Of a DNA stretch of 64,000 nucleotides, positions 55,131 through 64,000 are shown piece after piece. Each line of letters begins with the position of its first letter. The stretch's first letter is position 1. The notes below the pieces were generated by a model. That model was not told where the DNA came from and ran no database searches. It saw only the letters and a program-made list of their open reading frames with translations. A program made the position numbers and the translations under genes. Source of the stretch: Rhabditophanes sp. KR3021 (Eukaryota > Nematoda > Chromadorea > Rhabditida > Alloionematidae); the NCBI GenBank assembly GCA_963281155.1, contig CAUJLY010000001.1:6820001-6884000 (forward strand). The letters are read 5' to 3'.

Positions 55131-57117
55131 ATGAGTGATTATGCAGGAAACAGAGGCCGCCGTGGAGGCAATAGCAGAGGCTCGAGAGGAGGTTCTGTGC
55201 GTGGAGGAAATTCTTTCAACAATGCAAGCAGTGGCAGAGGAGCTTCGGCCAATGGACCTACAAGGGGACGTGGGCGCGGAGGCTTTTTCAGACATGCTGA
55301 CGAAGGTTAGTGTTTAAGGGGGGAACATACAAACAAATTAGAATATTTATTAAGAGGCATACATAAGTCAAATATATATAAAACAGTTAAAAGGCAGTGA
55401 ATTTAGATGAGCCATGTAATTTTGGTTACAATTGAAGGGTCCTTAAGATTCATTATTAAATATCTCAAATTTATCTAACTACTCATGCAATTACGCATTA
55501 CAGGTTATCAAAAGGGAATTTCTCGCAGAGGTGGTTTCAAAGAAGATGGAGGCAGTGTTGTAGGTCATAAAAGAGCCCTAGTTCCGACTAATTCTGATGG
55601 TGGTCCTCCAATCAAAAGAGGTGGTAATCCAAATGCTTTGCCATTAGGTGAACGTACTTACACCGCCCCTTCCGAAACTATTGTGTCCAAACCAGCAGCA
55701 CCAGCTGAGCCTAAGGAATACAAAAGGCAATTTAAGCAAAAATCTCAGAAGACAATTAAGATGGAAAGGGAAAAGAGAAATAATGTGGTGATTGCTCCTA
55801 AGTTAAAGGAGAGAGTCGGAGTTAAGATGGTTGAGGATGAAAATGAGGTCGTGCCTTATTGTGAACATGGTAAGCAATTGAAACATTTAATGTAATTGTT
55901 TATTTTTAATATCTAATGTAATGGCTTAATTCTAATTTGTAATGTTTGCATTTATAGGACCTTGTATCCTCTTTGAAAAACCATTTTCCAGAGACTCCTG
56001 CAACGTAGACACTTCATACTCGTGTGCTGTTTACAGAAACGACAAATGTTCTTTCACTAAAGATTTGATCGACTGGGCTAAAGAGATGGAAGATTTCGTA
56101 GCTCCTGAATTTGATTGTGAATCTTTTGAATATGGGCAAGCTACAAAGTCCTATAAAGAACTCAAAGCCAGCGGAAAGGAGATTTTCTTCTGTGAAACAT
56201 GTTGGAAATGTTTCAACAAACATGCATGTCCTATGATCGGTCCAATTAATTACGATTTGATTGGAAACCCACTTGATTTCCTGACCAATGCAATTCAAGA
56301 AGATCGGGGAGAAGCACAGTATTGGTTTAAGGATGAGGTAGTTGAAACCTTATGGAGAGGAGTCCAAAAAGCAGAAGTAGACGGTTTATTATGCATAGGG
56401 ACCCCAACTGTGTTCCAAAAATTGAAGACCAGAATGCCTTGCTTCTTATTAGATGTCGATGAAAGATTCAAGTACTTCTTTGAAGCTTCCGAATTCGCTC
56501 AATTCAGTATGTTGGTCAATTTCTTTTATGATCCTAATGGAAAAGAACAACTAATTAACTTCTTCAAGAAGACTAAGAAGTTGTTAATCTTGTGCGATCC
56601 ACCATTTGCTGTCTTTATTGCTGCTCTTCAAAAGTCAATTGATAAGTTGAAGGCTATGTATTTGGAAACTTCTTCTGGAGACATGAAAGCAGTACATCAG
56701 ATGTTTGTATTACCTTTATTCGTAGCAAAACACCTTCATAATGTTGAGATGCTCGATTACAAAGTAACTTATTCAAACCACCGTGAATTCAAAAATCCAA
56801 ACAAAACTATTGTACGTCTTTTTACTGATTTAGGACAAGAGAATTTTGAACTTCCCGTTCCTTACTATAGACATTGTGATGATTGCAAGAGATACGTTGT
56901 TACTACGAATGAACATTGCGATATGTGTGAAAAATGTCCTTCAAAGGATGGGTCAACTTATAAGCATTGTTTCAAGTGCGAAAGATGTGTCAAGCCAAAG
57001 TATGAACATTGTAAGAAATGTAAATGCTGTCATTTACCGGCTAGATGCATTGGAGGAAAGAAACCACCATTTCAATTACCTGCTGTTAACGACGATATTG
57101 AGGGAGATGACGATTAA
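55131..57117 (+). CDS. rRNA N6-adenosine methyltransferase ZCCHC4
   Basis: Installs m6A on 28S rRNA. Exons 55131-55305, 55504-55869 and 55958-57117, 566 aa. The N-terminal 60 residues are RGG-rich (GNRGRRGGNSRGSRGGSV), an RNA-binding low-complexity region, followed by a Lys/Pro-rich linker. Then a GRF zinc finger (VVPYCEHGPCILFEKPF ... CAVYRNDKCSF), CETCWKCFNKHAC, a Rossmann methyltransferase domain (VDGLLCIGTPTVFQKLK; CFLLDVDERFKYFFE; catalytic DPPF at about residue 394 in LLILCDPPFAVF), and C-terminal zinc-binding repeats (HCDDCKRYVV, HCDMCEKCPSKDGSTYKHC, KCKCCHLPARC). All ZCCHC4 landmarks are present. The N-terminal RGG region is an extension not recalled from the human protein. Confidence 0.92.
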
Positions 57118-57729
57118 GTCATTATTATTTTGAATGTTAAAAGATAATTATTTTGTTAAGATTTGTTTTTTAGAATTTGTTTGTTGAAAGATAATTTGCT
57201 TTTGTTGTTAATTAAATTGTTTGTTCTATTTTTATATAAAATTTGAGACCCTTAAATGAAATTGTATTTTTGTTGCAAAAAAGCTATTATGGTGATTATG
57301 TGTTGTATATTTTGATGTTTGTAAATGATTTATATATGTAGTAATTTGGATAATAAATTGTCTATCCTTAACTCTGTATTGCGTTGTTACCTGTTGTCTG
57401 CCTAGAGAGGATCCTAACCGATCACTCTCCAACATTATGAAAAGAAGTTTGAACTGTTAACAAATTATTATGTTAATTGGGAAAAGAAGTTTGATACGTT
57501 AACAAATTATTATGTTAATTGGGAAAAGAAGTTTGATATGCTAACAAGTTATTATTTTAATATAGAAAAGCAGTTTGCATTTTTTATTGTAAAATAAAGT
57601 GAAGGTAAATGGCTATTTTAATATATTTAATAAAAAGCTTTGTTCTAAGCAATCATAATACAAACAAAATTAAGTTTAATTTATAAGCAGCATACTTTTT
57701 TGGTTTATCCTGATTTATATTATGTCTTT
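57118..57729. other. Convergent intergenic region with a tandem repeat
   Basis: 3' flanks of ZCCHC4 and the AP-2 sigma gene. Contains a 42-bp tandem repeat (57440-57577) described separately. No gene seen. Confidence 0.55.
57440..57577. repeat. 42-bp tandem repeat, about 3.3 copies
   Basis: Units start at 57440, 57482 and 57524, with a partial fourth at 57566, each opening AAAAGAAGTTTG (AAAAGCAGTTTG in the last). The first two units differ at only three positions (AACTG against ATACG); the third is more diverged. Noncoding minisatellite. Confidence 0.9.
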
Positions 57730-58203
57730 TTATTCCAATGATGTCAACATCAATAGTTGCTTCAACACTTTTCCTTGCGATGTTTCTCGAATCTCACCAG
57801 CCAAAAACATTTCATCGACAACGGCATATACTTTGTAAAAGTTGAAAACTAAATCTAACTCACAGACATTATGGAAATACTCATTCAGAACTTCGACAAA
57901 ATTGTGAATAGCTTCAAGGTAGTAAAGATTGTTGTCTGTAATGTCCACGCAAAAACAGAAATATAGCCCGGCATATCTACGGTAGACAATCTTGAAGTTA
58001 CGGAACTAAAAAGAGATATAGATAGGCAAGTATAAAATGAAACAACTTACTTCGACAAAATTAGTGTGCTTAGCGTCTCTGACTGTCACAACAGCGTGAA
58101 CTTCCTCAATCAACTTTTGTTTTTCATCGTCATCAAAATGCATATACCATTTAGCCAATCTAGTCTTTCCAGCTCTGTTTTGAATCAAAATAAACCGAAT
58201 CAT
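57730..58203 (-). CDS. aps-2: AP-2 adaptor complex subunit sigma
   Basis: Small subunit of the AP-2 clathrin adaptor, which recognises dileucine cargo signals at the plasma membrane. Exons 58203-58051 and 58005-57730 (45-nt intron), 142 aa, exactly the family length. Sequence is nearly invariant: [80 protein letters not shown]. The residues forming the dileucine pocket region are conserved by eye. A minus-strand frame beginning with ATG at 58388 lies upstream and stops before this gene; it is not joined to it. Confidence 0.97.
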
Positions 58204-58702
58204 CTTGGGCGAAATGTAGAAAATAACAACCAAACAAAAGTTAAGATCAGTAAACAAATAAATCTATATATGCCTTCTATCTGCTTGAGATAACGAAACT
58301 ACCAAGTGACTTCTTTCCAATTGTCAAACTCTACCTTTCTCATCACGACATCTTGTCTACTTGATACAGTAAAAGACGGCCCCATTTGAATATTGAAAAT
58401 ATTTTTCAACTATTTTATAAGAAAGAACCTCTTTTTAGTGGCTTTTGAGCGATAATTGTTTGTTTAATTAATTGTTCTGTATTTTTAAAATGCCTTTTAT
58501 GCAAATTTCGGTCGAATTGCCATATTTTGCATCAAATTGGTGATGTTGTTGAAAATTTGATAATTTTTAGGGTAACTATAAGGGTTTTGACCAAATAACT
58601 CATTTAAAAAACTGATTCGCGCTTCTTTCGCTTAATTAAATTAAAAATGGTATATTAAAGACTGATATTAATATTTAACTAGTTACAGGGTATATTACAA
58701 CA
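58204..58702. other. Divergent promoter region (aps-2 and rpl-16)
   Basis: Contains the two promoters and a short minus-strand frame (58388-58305, MGPSFTVSSRQDVVMRK...) of unknown meaning, possibly an upstream exon. An acceptor GTTACAG ends at 58688, 15 nt before the rpl-16 ATG, consistent with spliced-leader addition. Confidence 0.5.
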
Positions 58703-59311
58703 ATGGGATTTCAATCTGCCCCAATCGTCATTGACGGAAAGGACCATCTTCTTGGAAGAGTCGCTGCTCTTGTCGCCAAAAATCTTCTTGAAGGACAACG
58801 CGTCGTTGTTGTCAGAGCCGAAGACCTCGTCATCTCCGGAAACTTCCACAGATCCAAGCTAAAGTATCTTGCTTTCATGAACAAAAGATGTAACATCAAC
58901 CCAAAGCGTGGTGCCTTCCATTACCGTGCCCCATCCAGAATCTTCCAAAGAACTGTCAGAGGTATGCTCCCACATAAGACCGTCAGAGGCCAAAATGCCT
59001 TGAAAAAATTGGTTGCTTTCGAAGGATGCCCAGCTCCATACGACAAGACCAAGAAAATGGTTATTCCAAACGCAATCAGACATATTGCTCTTAAGCCAAC
59101 CCGTGACTTCTGTCAAGTTGGACGTCTTTCTCACGAAGTTGGATGGCAATACAAGGACATCGTTGCCAAGCTTGAAGCCAAGAGAAAGGTAAAGGCTGCC
59201 GCTCATCACGAAAAGAAGAAGGCTGACCTTAAACTTAGAGTCAAAGCCACCAAGTCTGTTGAATCTAAGATCGCCGAATACAACAAGATCCTCGCCACAT
59301 ACGGACATTAA
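58703..59311 (+). CDS. rpl-16: 60S ribosomal protein L13a (uL13)
   Basis: Structural protein of the large ribosomal subunit. 202 aa, single exon, matching the family length (human RPL13A 203). Conserved stretches: [79 protein letters not shown]. Codon use is noticeably richer in C-ending codons (GTC, ATC, CTT/CTC, GCC) than the neighbours, as expected for a highly expressed gene. ATG follows a splice acceptor at 58688 (likely trans-spliced). The ELP6-like gene lies 296 nt downstream on the same strand. Confidence 0.97.
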   Translation: MGFQSAPIVIDGKDHLLGRVAALVAKNLLEGQRVVVVRAEDLVISGNFHRSKLKYLAFMNKRCNINPKRGAFHYRAPSRIFQRTVRGMLPHKTVRGQNALKKLVAFEGCPAPYDKTKKMVIPNAIRHIALKPTRDFCQVGRLSHEVGWQYKDIVAKLEAKRKVKAAAHHEKKKADLKLRVKATKSVESKIAEYNKILATYGH

Positions 59312-59607
59312 GCCAGAATAAGATTAAGCATACTATTCTTTTTTGGTTAAGTCTTTGTTATATTCACCTGTTGTTTAATCGTTATAAAAATTTGTCAAAA
59401 GCAAGTGCTTATCTTTAAAATATTCTTTTGTTACACTATATTTTTTCATGGATATCAGTTTGTATAAATTTTTATATTGGTTATTTAATTGGTATGTACT
59501 TCTTTTTTGTTACATTAAATTGTTTAAATACACAAAAGTTTAATACTTTACCTTTGCTAATAAATTCAAATATTTGCTAATAATTAAACTTAATTTTTAG
59601 TTGTACG
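59312..59607. other. Short intergenic gap, possible operon spacer
   Basis: 296 nt, T-rich, ending with an acceptor TAATTTTTAG at 59600 just 7 nt before the next ATG. This layout (short spacer, T-rich, acceptor at the start codon) fits downstream trans-splicing in a nematode operon. Confidence 0.4.
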
Positions 59608-60285
59608 ATGATGCGTTATCTGGAAAACAAATTACCCACTCGTGGGGTAGGCTTGATCCACTTTTCGCATGGAAGCATGCCTTTGTTTTTGAATCTCCAT
59701 TTTTTGCAACATAGCTTGCAAATGAACCGTGTTGTAAATTGGATTTCTGTAACTCAGACAGAGGAACAGTTTAAGGCGACGGCTGGAAAGTACGGAATCA
59801 GATTGACCCCGGACAAGGCCAATTTTATTGCTTTTAAAGATGTGATGGAAAACGACATTGTGGAGCAATTAGAAACTGGGAATGTCAATCAACTTCTTTC
59901 AAAACTCAAGGAATCCCTCAAAGGAGGTCCAGACAATCAACTTGTCATCATCGAAGACATCGGAACCATCTGCGACTTATATAACCTTTCGGCAGTTCAA
60001 ATATCCTTCCTAATCACAAAATTCTACCTCGATATCAATCCTACTACCACTACTCAATTAATCTGCGGCATCTCTGACAGAATCGTCAAAGCGGTTATTG
60101 CTGAATCCTATGACTTTGTCATCACTGTCAATGAATATGATAATGGAGTGGACAATCTTGTTAGTGGAACTATGTATATTGAGGTTCCTGACGTTGATGA
60201 AGATAAAGAGGAGTACCATGCTTTGTCCTTTAAGGTTACTGAAAGAAATGCCAGTGCTTTTCCTATTGCTATGGGAGCTGTTTGA
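59608..60285 (+). CDS. Probable Elongator complex protein 6 (ELP6-like)
   Basis: 225 aa, single exon. Looks like a RecA-fold protein lacking a P-loop: an initial strand GVGLIHFSHGSMPLFLNLHF, then RVVNWISVTQTEEQFKATAG and KYGIRLTPDKANFIAFKDVM, the Walker-B-like strand QLVIIEDIGTICDLYNLSAV, and TTQLICGISDRIVKAVIAES leading to DNLVSGTMYIEVPDVDE. This order and the inactive ATP site match ELP6, a subunit of the ELP456 ring of Elongator (wobble-uridine tRNA modification). Human ELP6 is 266 aa. Sequence similarity is low, so ELP5 or another RecA-like protein is possible. It may share an operon with rpl-16. Confidence 0.55.
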   Translation: MMRYLENKLPTRGVGLIHFSHGSMPLFLNLHFLQHSLQMNRVVNWISVTQTEEQFKATAGKYGIRLTPDKANFIAFKDVMENDIVEQLETGNVNQLLSKLKESLKGGPDNQLVIIEDIGTICDLYNLSAVQISFLITKFYLDINPTTTTQLICGISDRIVKAVIAESYDFVITVNEYDNGVDNLVSGTMYIEVPDVDEDKEEYHALSFKVTERNASAFPIAMGAV

Positions 60286-60725
60286 GGTCACAATTTTGAT
60301 TGTTTGGAAGACAGATATTTATTTATTCATCTATTTCTGTAATAATCTATTAGTGCTCATTGCATAATTCAATCTCTTCTTGTATTTTTAATGTACCTAA
60401 TATAATATTTTTAATAGAATTGTTTTCAAATAAACTTTTACTATTTACTTGTTGTCTTTTATCTTGTTAAAATTAATACAATTAAGAATAAAAAGTAATT
60501 TATGTTGGCAATGAATAATTCTCTGATTGCCTTGGGAAATTGCTTTGCAAAGAATTTCGTTTTGTTCAAATACAACAACTTTTATATTTTAATATTTGGC
60601 TTGAGTTGGTCAACATTCCTAAACCGATTTCCTTGGTACCACGTGTATATGCTTGCGCCTAACAAACTAGATCACCGATGCAAATCATTCGTTTTAAACC
60701 TATTTTTTAATTTCAGAAATTTAGA
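60286..60725. other. Spacer upstream of the fatty-acid-binding protein gene
   Basis: AT-rich, with AATAAA near 60429. A short frame at 60502 has no support. An acceptor TTAATTTCAG ends at 60716, 9 nt before the next ATG, consistent with trans-splicing. Confidence 0.5.
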
Positions 60726-61244
60726 ATGTCTACTTGTATTCCAACTGAATTCGTCGGTGCGTTCAAAGTCGAAAGATCCGAAAACTTTGACGAGTATCTA
60801 TCAGCAAAGGGAGTCAACTGGATTTTGCGCAAAATGATTACCTTCACGTCTGTTACCAAGCTTATTAGACCAGTTGAAGGGTCAGAGTGTTTCAATTTCT
60901 ACAATTTATCTGGAAGCAAAAATACTTCCTACGAAGGAATTAAATTGAACGAACAATTCGAAGGACTTGGATTAGATGGCAGGGTTCACAAAGTCTGCTT
61001 TGCTTCTCCCACAGCCGGTACACTTACTGAAAGTCACGTTCGCGTCGATGATCCAACTGGTGAAGAAGAAATTTATTACTACAAAAGAGATGGAGATTAT
61101 TTGACATTGGTTTGTTATATTCTTTTAAAAGTATTTCATTGACATTTTGCTTTTTAGGAAATGAAAAATAAAGACATAACTTGTACTCGTTGGTTTAAGA
61201 AGATTGAAGATAATTTTACCAAATTACCTGCCAAAACTAATTAA
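60726..61244 (+). CDS. Fatty-acid/lipid-binding protein (FABP family, lbp)
   Basis: Intracellular beta-barrel lipid carrier. Exons 60726-61109 and 61158-61244 (48-nt intron), 156 aa. Opening matches the family pattern: [20 protein letters not shown] then [13 protein letters not shown] (the F.G.....N...YL...GV region). Later strands: [20 protein letters not shown] and [18 protein letters not shown]. The C-terminal [11 protein letters not shown] replaces the usual R-x-Y end with a diverged motif. A little longer than typical (about 132-137 aa). No signal peptide, so cytosolic or nuclear like the intracellular lbp group. Intact. Confidence 0.85.
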
Positions 61245-61859
61245 TCTATATGATTTTAAACGATTCGTTGTCAAGAAGTTTATTTGAAAATAAAATAAAT
61301 AAATTTTTCTTTTTTAATAACTTTTATATTTTATAATGAATCATAAATTATTATTCTCGTATGTAAATTATATATGTTCATTCTAGGAATACTTTTAATA
61401 ATTGACCCCGTAATGTTTTTATCATTAAATGTCATCGCTGAACGTTGTTATTGGATTGCGCTTAAAAGATACATAATTGTATTGCCTATTGTAAATAAAA
61501 GCTCGACTTTTTAAGAGTCATATGAAACAATTCAAAATTAGACATTCCAAAGAAGAAAAGATACTTAAAAAGACAAATGTTTACATTAAAAACTAAAGTC
61601 CAGATAACGTTCCAAATACGACCTCCTATTAATTGTCTCTAACATGCCGAATATTTAAATGTGACATGTCCTTGTAACTTAATTTGTCAAAGAGTCTCTA
61701 TTCCATGCCTACATCATCTCTAAACAACTTCGTTGCAAAAGTATCAACTACGAGGTGACGACTGACAACACATTAATCTTGCCGCGACAATTTGGATCGG
61801 CATTTTAAATTTTTGATTCACTTAAGTTATCTCTCTATTTTGACTTTAAGTTGGTGAAA
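61245..61859. other. Intergenic, upstream of SSRP1
   Basis: AATAAA signals near 61291-61300 for the lipid-binding gene. The rest is AT-rich with no gene. No clear splice acceptor directly before the SSRP1 ATG at 61860. Confidence 0.5.
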
Positions 61860-64000
61860 ATGGTTGACGCATTTCATGAATTTAACGATATATTCTTTGA
61901 AGATGTCGGTGTATTGGTAAGTCAATTAAATGGACAACCTTAAATTATCATCATTTTTAGACGAAAGGAACCTTCAAAATTTCAGAGCAAGCCTTTCAAT
62001 TTAGAAGTAATAGTGATGTAGGATTTTCAAGTTATCACTCACATGATGCCGAGGTCATTCAATGGGTTCGGATTGGAAACAAACCAGGCCTTAGATTCCT
62101 AATGAAGGAAGGCTTGACACTTAAGTTTGGTGGATTCAAAGAAGCGGTAAATTTACTCTCTTTACGTCATGTTTATTGATCGATTAATATTTAGGATTAT
62201 GACAAGCTAAGCAAATATATGGAGACTAGTTGGAAGAAGGTTTTAACCCCACACGAGCTGGCAATCAAAGGCTGGAATCAAGGTATCATCGATATCAAAG
62301 GAAAGACGATGGAATTCAACATTGATGGCCAACTTGCGTTTGAAGTACCCCTCAGTACTATTTCTAACTGCAACGGGCAAAAGAATGAAGCTATTTTGGA
62401 GTTCCACAACAACGACGACGCCTTAGTCTCACTTGCCGAGATGCGCTTCCATATGCCACAAGACCCTGACGCCGAAGAAACAGATCGTGTGGAAGAATTC
62501 AAGGCTGCTATAATGAAGTATGCCGGCATCGAAACAGAAACTGACCAGCCTCTAACCACCTTCTCTCAACTTCTCTGTCCAACTCCGCGTGGTCGTTATG
62601 ATGTCAAAGTTTTCCCCACTCATTTGTCCTTTCACGGCAAAACATACGACTACAAGATCAACTACAAGTGTGTTGAAAGAATGTTTTTGTTGGCCAACAA
62701 AGACGGAAGACACGTTTATTTTGTGTTGTCAATTAATCCACCTATTCGTCAAGGTCAGACAAGATATCCATTCCTTGTTTTTGAGTTCCTGAAAGATGAC
62801 CATGTTGAGATTGACATTAATTTGACTCCAGAACAACTGAAGGCGCAATTCAATGGGAGATTAGAAGCTAATATGTCCGGTGGAGTTCACGAAGTTGTCT
62901 CAAAATTATTAAGATGCTTAGTCAACAAGAAAATTACTGTTCCCGGATCTTTCATCAGTAAGCAAGGCCATCCGTCCATTGATTGTGCTTTCAAACAAGC
63001 TTCTGGTTTCCTCTATCCGCTGGAGAAAGGATTCGTGTACGTTCACAAGCCTCCAATGTATATTAGGTTCGACGAGATTTCGTGCATCAATTTTGATCGA
63101 AGTGATGGGTCTAATAAGACTTTCGATTTTGAAATAGACCTCAAGAGTGGAGGTACGGTTACTTTCAACAACATTGATAAGGATGAGAACAATTATCTGA
63201 TCGACTATGTGAAATCTAAAGGATTGAATGTACGCAATGCTAAGAAAGTTGAGGCTGGAGGCAAAAGAGGAGGTGGTAACGAGTTTGATCCCTACCGTGA
63301 AACTCTCAGGCAGGAAGCTATGGAACATGAGGAGGATGATGGAATGGAGGATGAGACTGATGATGACGACTATGATGTCGATGCAGACGAGAAGAAAAAC
63401 CAGGAGAAAGATGACTCGTCTGAAGGAAGCGAAAGTTCTAGTGATCTGGAGTACTCAAGTGGAGAGGCCGAGAGTGTTGTTAGTGATGAAATGATTGGAG
63501 CTATTAAGGCTCACAACAAGAAGGCCACTTCCGGGTCTAGTTCTCCCCCTCCTAGTGAAAGAAAACAAGTTAAGACGAAAAAAATGCCAGCTAAGGAAAA
63601 GAAAAGTGAAGGATCGGTGAAAAAAGATGACGGGAAGCAAAAGAAGGGTGATGCAAAGAAGAAGAAGGAAAAAGACCCTAACGCGCCCAAAAAACCATTA
63701 ACCGCTTTCTTTATTTGGTTAGGAGAAAATAGACCTAGGATTAAAGAATATAGCTCGGCTCCTAATGAAGTCTTGATTAATGCCGGGAAAGAATGGAAAG
63801 AGTTGAGTAGCTCGGATAAGAAAGATTTTGAAGACAGAGCTAAGGTGTTGAAAGAAGAGTACAATGTTGTCTTTGCTGAATATAAGAAAAGCGGCGGTGG
63901 GGCCTCAGTAGCATCAACATCAAAATCTTCTGGGTCTCAAAAGGCTAAACCTCCGCCTAAGACAAAAGGGACTCCTTCCAAAGTTTTATCAAAGGAGTTT
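61860..64000 (+). CDS. FACT complex subunit SSRP1, 3' end cut by window
   Basis: Histone chaperone subunit that helps RNA polymerase II pass nucleosomes. Exons 61860-61916, 61961-62146 and 62195 to the window edge (introns of 44 and 48 nt), 683 codons seen without a stop. The order of domains is complete: N-terminal dimerisation domain (VLTKGTFKISEQAFQFRSN), SSRP1/POB3 PH-like domain (GWNQGIIDIKGKTMEFNIDG, NEAILEFHNNDDALVSLAEM), middle PH-pair (YDVKVFPTHLSFHGKTYDYK, LEKGFVYVHKPPMYIRFDEI), a long acidic stretch (ETDDDDYDVDADEKK...), a basic linker, then the HMG box near residue 573 (DPNAPKKPLTAFFIWLGENR ... EWKELSSSDKKDFEDRAKVL). C. elegans has two such genes (hmg-3, hmg-4); I cannot say which. 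Confidence 0.96.

Noticed and set aside
58859..59308. 149-codon minus-strand frame opposite rpl-16
   Set aside because: Antisense of a highly conserved ribosomal protein; open only because of biased codon use.
62918..63864. Minus-strand frames opposite SSRP1
   Set aside because: Complement of the FACT coding sequence; the acidic and basic tracts explain their length.

Overview
The window is nematode genomic DNA. It is AT-rich (by eye about one third GC), with mostly short GT-AG introns (37-60 nt is common), TTTYAG-type acceptors just upstream of several start codons (typical of spliced-leader trans-splicing), chemoreceptors that look like the nematode Srt and Srx classes, a divergent nuclear hormone receptor with a CRACAA-type P-box, and a decayed DUF19/T20D4.11-like secreted protein. 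The low GC and BTB-BACK abundance would fit a free-living clade IV (panagrolaimid-like) worm, but that placement is a weak inference.

Layout. 1-2.7 kb: the 3' part of exocyst Sec3/EXOC1 with an antisense gene-like locus inside its 926-nt intron. 3.6-5.4 kb: a mitochondrial ACSF2-type acyl-CoA ligase. 5.9-6.5 kb: a broken DUF19-like gene. 6.5-10.3 kb: AT-rich noncoding DNA, probably the 5' region of the next gene. 10.3-15 kb: a DH-PH RhoGEF. 16.4-27 kb: eight small, same-strand, mostly intronless genes of unknown function (one frameshifted), several with TATA-like boxes and shared upstream motifs, interrupted by a complete MULE-family DNA transposon (20.58-23.91 kb, 8-bp target duplication). 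27.3-28 kb: a BTB-BACK pseudogene. 28.3-29.2 kb: a secreted Cys/Gln-rich protein. 30.3-37.8 kb: a chemoreceptor cluster with two intact Srt genes, two Srt pseudogenes and one Srx gene. 39.5-41.7 kb: a BTB-BACK module fused in one reading frame to a GLD-2/TENT2-type cytoplasmic poly(A) polymerase. 43.2-46.9 kb: a secreted protein with five PAN/apple-like modules. 48.6-50.6 kb: a nuclear hormone receptor. 51-51.9 kb: a decayed chitin-binding (CBM14) gene. 52.3-64 kb: a dense housekeeping block with a TAF5-like WD40 protein, LSm5, a SKP1-related protein, ZCCHC4, AP-2 sigma, ribosomal protein L13a, an ELP6-like protein, a fatty-acid-binding protein and FACT subunit SSRP1 (cut by the window end).

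The most interesting object is the BTB-BACK-GLD-2 fusion. The poly(A) polymerase triad is intact, and a BTB-BACK module normally serves as a CUL3 substrate adaptor, so the architecture suggests a direct link between ubiquitination and cytoplasmic polyadenylation. It also carries a candidate 25-nt intron. Next are the co-oriented cluster of small genes with recurring promoter motifs, the complete MULE element with palindrome-array termini, and the antisense locus nested in sec3. Exon joins were worked out by hand from reading-frame continuity and splice consensus. Where a join is ambiguous, the entry says so.
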